NCBI RefSeq assembly: GCF_003019675.1
Contig: NZ_CP028105.1
Span: 124,001-188,000 of the forward strand
Direction: 5' to 3'
From: Fusobacterium ulcerans
GTDB taxonomy: Bacteria; Fusobacteriota; Fusobacteriia; Fusobacteriales; Fusobacteriaceae
Length of the DNA: 64,000 bases
Part shown: piece after piece, positions 1 to 9,899 of the stretch
Numbering within the stretch: position 1 is the first letter of the stretch
How the letters are laid out: every line of letters begins with the position of its first letter
The notes under the pieces: model-generated
The model's database searches: none
What the model was told of the DNA's origin: nothing
What the model saw: the letters and a program-made list of their open reading frames with translations, nothing else
Position numbers and translations under genes: made by a program

Positions 1-1023
1 CTCTAATAGATAGTTCATTAAAAGAACCCCTATTTGATTTCCATTAGGATATACCCAGTTTCCTTCATTATCTCTAATTGCCATACCAGTTCTGTCAGCA
101 TCAGGATCGTTAGCAAGACAGATATCTGCTCCTATTTTATCAGCAAGCTCTGTACTTAATTTAAATACTGCTTTATCTTCTGGATTGGCATATGGACAAG
201 TTGAGAACAGTCCATCAGGCATTTCCTGCTCAGGTACTGTATATACAGAATCAAATCCCATTTCTTTCAATACTCTCTGCACTGCCACTCTACCAGTTCC
301 ATGAAGTGGAGAATAAACTATTTTAAAGTCTTTCTTTCCAGGAATATCTCTGTTGATAGCTTGTTTTTCTACCTCTTCAACAAATCTGTCATCTATTTCT
401 TTACCTATATATTCCAGCAACCCTTTAGCTTTTGCCTCATCTTCTGAGATCATTTTTATATCTTTAAATATATCTACATTATTTACTTCATTTACTATAC
501 CGCTTGCCTGAGGTTCTACTATTTGTGCTCCATCTTCCCAGTATACTTTATATCCATTATATTCCTGTGGATTATGAGAAGCTGTTACCATTACCCCTGC
601 CTGAGCTTTTAATTCTCTTGTAGCAAATGAAAGTTCTGGTGTTGATCTCAATGATGTGAAAAGATAAGCTTTTATTCCATTTCCTGCCAAAACAAGTGCT
701 GTATTTAATGCATACTCAACAGAACCTATTCTACAATCATAAGCTATGGCAACTCCTTTTTTCTTTCCAGTTTCTCCTGTACTTTCTATTATATAATTAG
801 CAAGCCCCTGAGTTGCTTTTCTTATATTATATTTATTAATTCTGTTTTTCCCTATTCCTCTTACTCCTCTCATTCCAGCAGTACCAAAGCTTAGGTCAGT
901 ATAGAATCTGCTTTCTATTTCTATATCATTTCCTTTTATGCTCATCAATTCCTCTCTATCTTCTTTATCAAGATAGTCCGAAGCCATCCACATTTCATAT
1001 CTTTCTAAAATTTCTTTTTCCAT
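1..1023 (-). CDS. pgm: Phosphoglucomutase/phosphomannomutase, partial (C-terminus beyond left edge)
   Basis: Alpha-D-phosphohexomutase that interconverts hexose 1- and 6-phosphates in the cytoplasm, feeding UDP-glucose (galU is at 27.8 kb) and glycogen or envelope sugars. The N-terminus reads MEKEILERYEMWMASDYL and is followed by the substrate-loop motif FGTAGMRG. The phosphoserine loop TASHNP is encoded at about 569-586 and the Mg-binding DPDADRTG at about 85-108. About 341 codons are present; the C-terminal domains lie outside the window. Start chosen at 1023 because a GGAGGG lies 6 nt upstream; the in-frame ATG at 1029 abuts that site. Divergent from the glutamate symporter. Family assignment is firm; pgm versus manB substrate preference is not decided. 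Confidence 0.9.
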   Translation of the reverse strand, partial: MEKEILERYEMWMASDYLDKEDREELMSIKGNDIEIESRFYTDLSFGTAGMRGVRGIGKNRINKYNIRKATQGLANYIIESTGETGKKKGVAIAYDCRIGSVEYALNTALVLAGNGIKAYLFTSLRSTPELSFATRELKAQAGVMVTASHNPQEYNGYKVYWEDGAQIVEPQASGIVNEVNNVDIFKDIKMISEDEAKAKGLLEYIGKEIDDRFVEEVEKQAINRDIPGKKDFKIVYSPLHGTGRVAVQRVLKEMGFDSVYTVPEQEMPDGLFSTCPYANPEDKAVFKLSTELADKIGADICLANDPDADRTGMAIRDNEGNWVYPNGNQIGVLLMNYLLE

Positions 1024-1365
1024 ACCCATCCCTCCAAATATCTTAAATTTTTCATTCTATTTAAAAAGTATTCTATAATTACATATTATACCTCATTTGA
1101 ACCTTATTTAGAAAATATTTTTAAAATATTTTAAAAAATATTTTCTTTTTTCTCTTCTTTGGTGTTTCATTTTTTTAGACAAATGACTTATAAATATACA
1201 AAACATTTATAAAATTTAACTTTATTTAAAATTAATATATTTTATATATTTGAAGTATATATAAAATTTGTGGTATATTAATTCTTGTAGTATATTTTAT
1301 ATATGATTAGAATATAATTTTTTTTACGGTATAAAATAATGAATATTTTCAAGGAGGACACAAAA
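1024..1365. promoter_or_regulatory. pgm/gltS divergent intergenic region with candidate gltS promoter
   Basis: Very AT-rich divergent spacer. A candidate plus-strand promoter is TTGTAG at 1285-1290, a 17-nt spacer and TAGAAT at 1308-1313. Repeated TATAT-type motifs make other -10 choices possible. No ORF or RNA motif recognised. Confidence 0.4.
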
Positions 1366-2553
1366 ATGATATTAAATCTTACCACTATTCAGACTATGGC
1401 ATTAGCTGTCTTAGTTCTTTATTTGGGAAAATTTATCAACAACACTTTCAAATTTCTAAAAGAAAACTGTATCCCTGATGCAGTTACAGGAGGGACTATA
1501 TTCTCTATACTGACTTTGATAGGACATGAAACTGGTATTTTTTCTTTTATATTTGAAGATACATTGAGAGAAGTTTTCATGATAGCTTTCTTTACAACAG
1601 TTGGTTTTTCTGCAAGTATAAAGTTATTGAAAAAAGCTGGAATCCCTGTTCTAATGTTCCTGCTGGCAGCTGTAGGACTTGCTGTTCTGCAAAATGTCTT
1701 TGGAGTAGCAATGGCTAAATTCCTTCACATAAATCTTCTTATCGGACTTGCTACTGGTTCACTTGCTACTACTGGAGGTCCTGGTACTGCTGGAGCTTTT
1801 GGTCCTATCATAGAACAGTTTGGTGCTCAGGGAGCAACTATGGTAGCTATGGCAACTGCTACTTACGCCCTTATTGCAGGAAGCATAATTGCTGGTCCTA
1901 TATGTAAAAGACTTATAAAGAAGCATGAGCTGCTTGAAAAGAAAAATGGTAACTCTACATTTGAAAATTCTGGAAGCAAAAGTGAGTTTCTTTCAGCTAA
2001 AAGAGTTCTTCCAACTGGTTTCCAAATAGTTATAGCTATGGGAGCTGGAAGCCTTATTTCAAATTTCCTAAGCAGCTTAGGTTTAGTACTTCCACCATAT
2101 ATAGGAGCAATGTTTGCAGCTTCTATTATGAGAAATATGTCAGATTACTCTGGAAAGTTTGAAATTGACTTGGATATTATCTCTATTATTGGAAGTTTTA
2201 CTCTTGCCATGTTCCTTTCAATGACTCTTATGAGTTTTAAATTATGGGAATTAAAAGAATTAGCTCTTCCATTAATTCTTATGCTTGTTGGACAGACTAT
2301 TCTTATGGGTGCATTTGCATACTTTGTCACTTTCAATATCACTGGAAGAGATTATGATGCTGCTGTTATGACAGGAGGGCACTGTGGATGTGGATTTGGT
2401 ACTACTCCAAAAGCTCTTGCAAATATGGAAGCTCTTACAGAAAAATATCTTCCATCACCTAAAGCATTTTTCGTTATCCCTATTGTTGGTGGACTATTTA
2501 TAGATTTCTTTAACGCTGCTATTATCACATTTTTTATAAATCTGGTTAAATAA
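1366..2553 (+). CDS. gltS: Sodium/glutamate symporter GltS
   Basis: Inner-membrane Na+-coupled glutamate uptake, 395 residues and about ten hydrophobic segments. Family hallmarks are the re-entrant-loop sequences TGSLATTGGPGTAGAFGP in the first half and MTGGHCGCGFGTTP in the second half. Start placed at 1366 because AAGGAGGA lies 7 nt upstream; the in-frame ATG at 1339 has no ribosome binding site and would add nine non-family residues. Monocistronic, convergent with groEL across a shared terminator. Glutamate uptake fits an amino-acid fermenter. Confidence 0.92.
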   Translation: MILNLTTIQTMALAVLVLYLGKFINNTFKFLKENCIPDAVTGGTIFSILTLIGHETGIFSFIFEDTLREVFMIAFFTTVGFSASIKLLKKAGIPVLMFLLAAVGLAVLQNVFGVAMAKFLHINLLIGLATGSLATTGGPGTAGAFGPIIEQFGAQGATMVAMATATYALIAGSIIAGPICKRLIKKHELLEKKNGNSTFENSGSKSEFLSAKRVLPTGFQIVIAMGAGSLISNFLSSLGLVLPPYIGAMFAASIMRNMSDYSGKFEIDLDIISIIGSFTLAMFLSMTLMSFKLWELKELALPLILMLVGQTILMGAFAYFVTFNITGRDYDAAVMTGGHCGCGFGTTPKALANMEALTEKYLPSPKAFFVIPIVGGLFIDFFNAAIITFFINLVK

Positions 2554-2578
2554 TTCCCCCCCTTTTAACCAAATCCCA

Positions 2579-2625
2579 AAAAACCCTCTCCAAAGATCAT
2601 TGATCTATGAAGAGGGTTTTTATTA
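2579..2625. terminator. Bidirectional terminator between gltS and groEL
   Basis: Inverted repeat AAACCCTCT / AGAGGGTTT with an A-run on one side and TTTTTATTAT on the other, so it can serve both convergent genes. Confidence 0.85.
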
Positions 2626-2639
2626 TAAGTTATTAATTA

Positions 2640-4545
<1,906 letters not shown>

Positions 4546-4574
4546 AACATATCCCTCCATTCATTATTTTTTTA

Positions 4575-4601
4575 TTAGCACTCATTGATAACGAGTGCTA
4601 G
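4575..4601 (-). promoter_or_regulatory. CIRCE operator (HrcA site) of groESL
   Basis: TTAGCACTC, nine spacer bases, GAGTGCTAG: the CIRCE inverted repeat with one deviation in the last base. It sits between the promoter and groES and predicts HrcA-repressed, heat-inducible expression. Confidence 0.95.
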
Positions 4602-4614
4602 TTTTTACATATAC

Positions 4615-4643
4615 ATATTAAAACATTTGTTTTTCTCTGTCAA
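4615..4643 (-). promoter_or_regulatory. groESL promoter
   Basis: On the minus strand: TTGACA (4638-4643), 17-nt spacer, TAATAT (4615-4620). The CIRCE element begins 13 nt downstream of the -10 box. Confidence 0.85.
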
Positions 4644-4741
4644 TACTTTTTTTCAATTTTTTATTTTCTTTTTATGACTCTTGTATTTTAAATTTTTTAT
4701 TGATAAAATATCTAAATAGCATATTTATCTTGGGAGGATTC

Positions 4742-6094
4742 ATGCAAAAAGAAAAAGTAGATTTATCAGAATTTTATAGAAGTTTCCTTACTATAGGAAT
4801 ACCTTTAATGATACAGCAGCTCATATCTTCTTCATTAAATTTTATTGATAATCTTATGATAGGAAGGTTAGGAACTGAATTTATTGCCGCTGTGGGATTT
4901 GCCAACAGTGTTTACAGGATATTGGACCTTTTTTTATTTGGTCTGTGCAGTGGAATGGGAGTATTCATAGCTCAATATTTTGGAAAGAAAAATTTTGAAA
5001 TGATAAGAAGAATACTAGGTAAACTGGTGTTAGCTGGTATTACTCTTTCACTTATTTTCTCTATCATCACTTTTATAGGTGCTGAAAAAATAATTGGAAT
5101 CTTTACTAAAGAGCCTCAGGTATTGGCTATTGGTGTTTCATATATAAGAAGAGCTCTATTTTCATATACATTCTATGCAATTTCCTTCAGTGTAGGATTT
5201 TGCCTGAGAGCTATGGGGCTTACTAGAATCCCTATGATCTCTGCATCCATTGGAGTTACTGCAAATACATTTTTCAACTATTGCCTTATCTATGGAAATT
5301 TTGGATTTCCTCGTTTAGAAGAAAGAGGAGCTGCAATAGCTACTGTTATGGCTAGAATGCTTGAACTCTCTACTATTTTATTTATAGTTTATAAAAAAGA
5401 TTTTAATCTGAAAGGGAATCTTCAATCATATTTGAATCTGCCTAAAGCTCTTATGAAAGAAATAATCAAAATATCTACTCCTATTTTTCTTACAGAAATG
5501 CTGTGGATACTTGGAGTGGTTTCTCTTTCAGTTGCATATTCAAGACTTGGAACTACACAAGCTGCCTGTGTACAGATAGCTGATATCATCACTGCTATTT
5601 CATCAGTATTATTCATGGGAATATCTAATTCAGCTTCTGTTATAATCGGACATACTATTGGTAAGGGAGATAAAAATAAAGTTATTGCTTATTCAAGAAA
5701 AATATTACAGATAGCTTTTGGAATGGCTATTGTTAGTCTGATGCTCGTTCAAGGGCTGACTAATACCATTGTTTCATTATATCATCTTCCACCAGAAACT
5801 CACATAATGGCTGTAAGAACTATGAGAACTGTAGGTATGTTTGTTTTCTTAAAAATGATTAACTGGACTTTGCTGATAGGACTATTCAGAGCAGGGGGAG
5901 ATACAAAAGTAGCATTCTGTCTGGATATATTTCCTCTCTGGTTTTATGCTGTCCCAGTAGCTTTTATTGGAGCATATTACAAAGTCCCAGTATATATCCT
6001 TGTTGGAGTAGCTGATTTTTCTGAAGTTATAAAATTGATTTCTTCATTATTCAGATACAAGACTTTAAAATGGATAAAAGATGTTACAGTATAG
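4742..6094 (+). CDS. MATE-family multidrug/Na+ antiporter
   Basis: Inner-membrane MATE exporter of 451 residues with twelve predicted membrane segments. The N-terminal half shows LMIQQLISSSLNFIDNLMIGRLG, typical of the family, and the second half repeats the fold after about residue 235. Start at ATG 4742 with GGGAGGA just upstream; a TTG-initiated extension from 4700 was rejected. It probably exports cationic drugs or metabolites using Na+ or H+; the substrate cannot be read from sequence. A small acidic gene follows after 8 nt. Confidence 0.9.
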   Translation: MQKEKVDLSEFYRSFLTIGIPLMIQQLISSSLNFIDNLMIGRLGTEFIAAVGFANSVYRILDLFLFGLCSGMGVFIAQYFGKKNFEMIRRILGKLVLAGITLSLIFSIITFIGAEKIIGIFTKEPQVLAIGVSYIRRALFSYTFYAISFSVGFCLRAMGLTRIPMISASIGVTANTFFNYCLIYGNFGFPRLEERGAAIATVMARMLELSTILFIVYKKDFNLKGNLQSYLNLPKALMKEIIKISTPIFLTEMLWILGVVSLSVAYSRLGTTQAACVQIADIITAISSVLFMGISNSASVIIGHTIGKGDKNKVIAYSRKILQIAFGMAIVSLMLVQGLTNTIVSLYHLPPETHIMAVRTMRTVGMFVFLKMINWTLLIGLFRAGGDTKVAFCLDIFPLWFYAVPVAFIGAYYKVPVYILVGVADFSEVIKLISSLFRYKTLKWIKDVTV

Positions 6095-6102
6095 GAGAAA
6101 AA

Positions 6103-6555
6103 ATGATAGATAAAGAATTTACAGAAGATATATACGACATAGAACAGGAACCTCTAGATTTAAATATTTCAACTTTTGGGAAATACTTCCCAGCTAAAAG
6201 TTTAGAAAAAGTTCTTGGAGATTCTCTTTATGATAATTATTTCAGTGAAAATAGAATATGGAAAGATGAAATTTTACTTGATTATATAAAAGCTAGAATA
6301 GAAAAGATAAAACAGCAGAAATCTTTAGATAAAGAAGATAATATAATCTTGAAACTCTTTGAAGTATTTGAGCTTATGTATGAAGCTGAAAAAAATACTG
6401 ATGAAGATTTTACAATGCAATATCTAGACCTTTATGATGAAAAAGAAATCCTACTTAAATTGATGATGATGATAGAAAAGAAATTTAAGGATTCTCTTGA
6501 TACAGCCCTTGACCTTATTATTGGGCAATCTTTTTCTGATATTAATGAGGAATAA
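6103..6555 (+). CDS. Hypothetical acidic protein, 150 residues
   Basis: I do not recognise this protein. It is soluble, strongly acidic and predicted largely helical, rich in Glu/Asp/Lys/Leu, with no signal peptide or membrane segment. Start at ATG 6103, preceded by AGGAGA; an upstream in-frame start would overlap the MATE gene. It starts 8 nt after the MATE stop and is followed by a terminator, so it is co-transcribed with the exporter. No catalytic motif is apparent. Confidence 0.7.
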   Translation: MIDKEFTEDIYDIEQEPLDLNISTFGKYFPAKSLEKVLGDSLYDNYFSENRIWKDEILLDYIKARIEKIKQQKSLDKEDNIILKLFEVFELMYEAEKNTDEDFTMQYLDLYDEKEILLKLMMMIEKKFKDSLDTALDLIIGQSFSDINEE

Positions 6556-6556
6556 A

Positions 6557-6593
6557 AAAAGACTGCCTTCATAATTTGAGGGTAGTCTTTTAT
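6557..6593 (+). terminator. Terminator after MATE operon
   Basis: AAAAGACTGCCTTC / GAGGGTAGTCTTTT hairpin with G-U pairs, followed by TATTTT. Confidence 0.75.
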
Positions 6594-6607
6594 TTTGGGT
6601 TTTATTT

Positions 6608-6709
6608 TCACAACTCTTCATTATCTTCTTTTATAATTCCTATAAGCGTCAGTATAAAAAGATAGATAAAATAAAATGGTAAAAATAAACAATATAATAT
6701 TTTTCTCAT
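6608..6709 (-). CDS. Small membrane peptide, 33 residues
   Basis: Short ORF beginning MRKILYCLFLPFYFIYLFIL, one transmembrane stretch followed by a charged tail (KEDNEEL). GGGGAGAG lies 3-10 nt upstream of ATG 6709. It lies downstream of and in the same direction as the YczE-like gene, about 120 nt away. Composition and a good ribosome binding site favour translation, but there is no homology evidence. Confidence 0.4.
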   Translation of the reverse strand: MRKILYCLFLPFYFIYLFILTLIGIIKEDNEEL

Positions 6710-6833
6710 TTTCTCTCCCCAGAACTCATCTACCAGCTCTATTTTATCGAGTTATTCTTTTCTTTCCATATTTTGAGTAATTTATAAGTTGAAAGATAAT
6801 TCTGGATTATATTTACTTTTAGCTTCTTTTTTT

Positions 6834-7490
6834 TTATTTTACTTTTCCAACTTTACTTAAATGCTTTATTTCTTCTTTTATGTTTCTGTGCTGAAGCTCC
6901 TTTACATCTACATTGTAGGACTTAAACATCACTTCTAAAATTATCCCCATAGCTAAGGCTGTAACTATTGTTCCAAGCCCAAGTTCTCCTCCTAAAAGCC
7001 ATCCTAGAGAAAATGCAATTACTTCTATAACATTTTTTATCAGTCCAACAGAGTATTTTGTCCTCTTGGTAAGTATCTGCATAAATCCATCTCTTGGTCC
7101 ACATCCCATTCCCTGAACCATATACAGAAAAATTCCATAGCTATAAATGAATATTCCAACTAACAGCATAACCACTTTTAATACCAATGAATCTGTAACA
7201 GGAAGGAAATCTAAATATAGTATCAGGTCCATAAAAACTCCTATTGACATAAAATTCAATACTGTACCCAATCCTATAGGCTGACCTAAAAATATATCCA
7301 GCACCACTATCATCAATCCTAATCCTATACTTGCCTGTCCTATTGTTATTCCTAAAGTTTTAGATAATCCCTGATGAAGCACATCCCATGGAGATAACCC
7401 AAGGTCTGCTTTTAAAATTATCATGCACCCAAGTGCACAGGCAAATAATCCAATAAATAGTTTTGTAAATCTTATGATCTCTTTTTTCAT
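6834..7490 (-). CDS. YczE/YitT-family membrane protein
   Basis: Integral membrane protein of 218 residues, about five to six hydrophobic segments, with the family signature LKADLGLSPWDVLHQGL near the N-terminus and GMGCGPRDGFMQIL in the middle. Family members are probable transporters or regulators of secretion with no settled substrate. Start at 7490 because GGGGGAGAAA precedes it; the frame open to 7514 begins inside the leader. Divergent from the rsgA leader. Confidence 0.8.
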   Translation of the reverse strand: MKKEIIRFTKLFIGLFACALGCMIILKADLGLSPWDVLHQGLSKTLGITIGQASIGLGLMIVVLDIFLGQPIGLGTVLNFMSIGVFMDLILYLDFLPVTDSLVLKVVMLLVGIFIYSYGIFLYMVQGMGCGPRDGFMQILTKRTKYSVGLIKNVIEVIAFSLGWLLGGELGLGTIVTALAMGIILEVMFKSYNVDVKELQHRNIKEEIKHLSKVGKVK

Positions 7491-7636
7491 TTTCTCCCCC
7501 TGAATGAATATCACTCCACAACAATATCTTTATCTTACTACATATTTTCTTTTATTTCTATGGTTTTTAAATTTATTTTTTATTTTAAATTTTTCTTTAA
7601 TTATCATCAAATAAGTATGCAACTTTGTTTTACATA

Positions 7637-7785
7637 TGTTATAATTAAAATAGATTTTTATGGAGGTGTGGTTTTATGAAAAAAATGGATAGTGTATTCT
7701 TCCTATAGTAGGAAGGTACTCTTAAACCTTTCTATTATGGGTTTCTAAGAAAATAAAAACTTAAATAATAGTAAAGGAGATAAAA
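7637..7785 (+). promoter_or_regulatory. rsgA 5' leader with 10-codon ORF and hairpins
   Basis: Extended -10 promoter TGTTATAAT at 7637-7645. A leader ORF at 7676-7708 (MKKMDSVFFL, stop TAG) has a strong GGAGGTG 7 nt upstream. Its stop codon forms the loop of a hairpin TTCCTA/TAGGAA (7700-7714). A second imperfect stem AAACC/GGTTT lies at 7724-7744. There is no T-run, so if this is regulatory it would act on translation or mRNA stability rather than by termination. Confidence 0.45.
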
Positions 7786-8751
7786 ATGAATAATTATAGA
7801 GTTATATCTGTAGGAAAAAATATATACAAAATTTCAAATGGAACTGAGGAAATCAATGCTGTAATCACTGGAAAAATGGCATATGAAAAAGTGTTTCCAG
7901 TAGTGGGAGACTATGTTGTTGTAAGTGAGGAAAAACAAATAATTGATATTCTTCCAAGAAAAACAAAATTATCCAGAAAAGCTGCTGGAAAAGATATGAG
8001 AGAACAGGTCATAGTCAGTAATATTGACTATATTTTTATAGTTACTTCTTTAAATAAAGATTTTAATATAAAAAGATTGGAAAGATATCTCACTCTGGTA
8101 TATGATTCTGGTGCTGCTCCAGCTTTTATTCTGACTAAAGCTGATTTAGAAGATAATATTTCTGAAAAAGTATCTGAATTGGAATCTATAGCTTTTGGAG
8201 TTCCCATTCATGTAGTTTCATCTTATGAAGAAAAAGGTATTGATGAAGTTAAAAGTTATCTAAAAGATAATATCACTATCGCTTTAATAGGTTCTTCTGG
8301 AGTTGGCAAATCAACTCTTATCAATAAGCTAATTGGAGAAGATATCATCAAAACATTAAGCATAAGGGAATCTGACGCTAAAGGAAGACATACTACTACA
8401 AGCAGAGAGATATTTAAAGTTGGAAATGGTTTCATAATAGATACTCCCGGTATGAGAGAACTTCAAATTTGGAACGGAGATACTGATACTGCTTTTAAAG
8501 ATGTCGAAGAACTTGCTCTTCAATGTAGATTCAGCGACTGTACTCATACTTCTGAACCTGGATGTGCTGTAATCAAAGCTGTTGAATCAGGAGAAATTTC
8601 TCAGGAAAGGCTGGATAACTACTTCAAATTAAAAAAAGAAATAGTTAATACTCAAAACAAACTTTTACATGGACATAAATTTATGGAAAAAGAAAAAGTA
8701 AAAAATATGATGGGATCATTAAGTGCAAGAAAAAAGCTTAGTAATAAGTAG
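7786..8751 (+). CDS. rsgA: Ribosome small-subunit GTPase RsgA
   Basis: Circularly permuted GTPase (321 residues) that assists late 30S maturation. Domain order: N-terminal OB fold (about 1-70), then the permuted G domain with G4 LTKAD, G1 GSSGVGKST (about residues 168-176) and G3 DTPGMRE. A C-terminal zinc knuckle has ligands in CRFSDCTHTSEPGC, followed by a helical Lys-rich tail. Start ATG 7786 preceded by AAAGGAG. Apparently monocistronic, with an unusual leader ORF upstream. Confidence 0.95.
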   Translation: MNNYRVISVGKNIYKISNGTEEINAVITGKMAYEKVFPVVGDYVVVSEEKQIIDILPRKTKLSRKAAGKDMREQVIVSNIDYIFIVTSLNKDFNIKRLERYLTLVYDSGAAPAFILTKADLEDNISEKVSELESIAFGVPIHVVSSYEEKGIDEVKSYLKDNITIALIGSSGVGKSTLINKLIGEDIIKTLSIRESDAKGRHTTTSREIFKVGNGFIIDTPGMRELQIWNGDTDTAFKDVEELALQCRFSDCTHTSEPGCAVIKAVESGEISQERLDNYFKLKKEIVNTQNKLLHGHKFMEKEKVKNMMGSLSARKKLSNK

Positions 8752-8783
8752 CTTCCCACTTATACAATATCTGCCTTTTATTT

Positions 8784-8833
8784 TTGACATAGTAAATATC
8801 CTGTGTTAGAATACAGATACCCCTAGCAGTATA
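8784..8833 (+). promoter_or_regulatory. csoR promoter and candidate autoregulatory operator
   Basis: TTGACA 8784-8789, 17-nt spacer, TAGAAT 8807-8812. Just downstream, ATACCCCTAGCAGTATA (8817-8833) is a degenerate version of the C-tract operators found upstream of the metal ATPase at 11.87 kb. Confidence 0.75.
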
Positions 8834-8848
8834 AAGGATGGTGTAAAA

Positions 8849-9121
8849 ATGAAAAAATGTATGGACTCTAAGACTCTTCATGTAAGAATAAAAAAAATCA
8901 TTGGGCAGTTAAATGCTATAGATAAAATGATTGATGAAGATATTCCATGTGAAGATGTTCTTATTCAAGTAAATGCTACCAAAAGTGCATTACATAAAGT
9001 AGGGCAGGTAATATTGGAAGGGCATTTGAATCATTGTGTTCGTGAAGGAATTGAACATGGAGATTCAGAAAAAACTATTGAAAAATTTACTAAAGCTATT
9101 GAGCAGTTTTCAAGAATGTAG
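8849..9121 (+). CDS. csoR: Cu(I)-responsive repressor of the CsoR family
   Basis: All-helical DUF156 repressor of 90 residues that releases DNA on binding Cu(I). The ligand triad is visible as Cys34 (PCED), His59 and Cys63 (HLNHC), the same 25- and 4-residue spacing as the M. tuberculosis CsoR site. Its predicted operators occur upstream of itself and, twice, upstream of the small-membrane-protein/ATPase operon at 11.95-14.0 kb. I infer a local copper regulon interrupted by the peroxide-defence genes. RcnR/FrmR relatives use different ligand patterns, so a Cu sensor is favoured. Confidence 0.88.
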   Translation: MKKCMDSKTLHVRIKKIIGQLNAIDKMIDEDIPCEDVLIQVNATKSALHKVGQVILEGHLNHCVREGIEHGDSEKTIEKFTKAIEQFSRM

Positions 9122-9140
9122 CTACTAAAAAATTTAAAAG

Positions 9141-9206
9141 AAAAAGAGGATTCCTCTAAGGAGAAAAGTATTGAATCTAATTTCCTTGAAGATATCCTCT
9201 TTTTTA
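9141..9206. terminator. Bidirectional terminator between csoR and hydrogenase-rubrerythrin gene
   Basis: AAAAAGAGGAT (9141-9151) pairs with ATCCTCTTTTTT (9193-9205); smaller nested hairpins lie in the loop. Confidence 0.7.
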
Positions 9207-9239
9207 ATTCAGACAGATTTTTTACTGTCTTATTTTATC

Positions 9240-9899
9240 TTAATAGTTTTCAGCTTTTCTTTCAAAGTAAGCTTTAGCAAATCCACAAGTTGGACAGCTT
9301 TCAGGAGCTTCAGCACCATAATGTACATGTCCGCACTGTCTGCACATCCATTTAGTTTCTCCCTCATTTTTGAATACAAGGTTTTTCTCAACATTAGCAA
9401 GAAGTTTTAAGTATCTTTCTTCATGCTCTTTTTCTACTCTAGCTACATTTTCAAATTTAACAGCTAACTCTTCAAATCCTTCTTCTCTTGCTTCTTTAGC
9501 CATACGAGCATACATATCTGTCCACTCGCCATTTTCTCCCTCAGCAGCAGTTTTTAAGTTTTCAGCTGTATTTCCAAGTCCGTGGAATTCTTCATACCAC
9601 ATTTTAGCATGTTGGCTCTCTTGCTCAGAAGTTTCCATAAATATAGCAGCTATTTGTTCAAATCCTTCTCTTTGTGCTACTTGTGAGAAATATTTATATT
9701 TGTTTCTAGCTTGTGATTCTCCAGAAAAAGCTTCCATAAGATTTTTCTCAGTTTTAGTTCCTGCATATTTGCTTCCAGAAGCTTTCTCTTCTTCTACTAA
9801 AACAAATTTGTCTGCCCCTTGTTTACATACTGGGCACTTTTCAGGTGCAGTTTCCCCTTCATGAATATATCCACATACTGTACATCTAAATTTTTTCAT
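9240..9899 (-). CDS. Candidate internally initiated rubrerythrin (219 residues)
   Basis: In frame inside the fusion, ATG at 9899 (Met462, [11 protein letters not shown]) is preceded by AAAGGAGAGG with a 5-nt gap. This is as strong as any ribosome binding site in the window and lies exactly at the hydrogenase/rubredoxin boundary. The predicted product would be a complete stand-alone reverse rubrerythrin. Translation from this site is inferred, not shown; the Gly-Lys-Gly-Glu codons could produce the motif by chance. Confidence 0.5.
   Translation of the reverse strand: MKKFRCTVCGYIHEGETAPEKCPVCKQGADKFVLVEEEKASGSKYAGTKTEKNLMEAFSGESQARNKYKYFSQVAQREGFEQIAAIFMETSEQESQHAKMWYEEFHGLGNTAENLKTAAEGENGEWTDMYARMAKEAREEGFEELAVKFENVARVEKEHEERYLKLLANVEKNLVFKNEGETKWMCRQCGHVHYGAEAPESCPTCGFAKAYFERKAENY

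Noticed and set aside
9370-9864. 164-codon frame antisense to the rubrerythrin domain
   Set aside because: Ser-rich shadow of a conserved gene without initiation signals.
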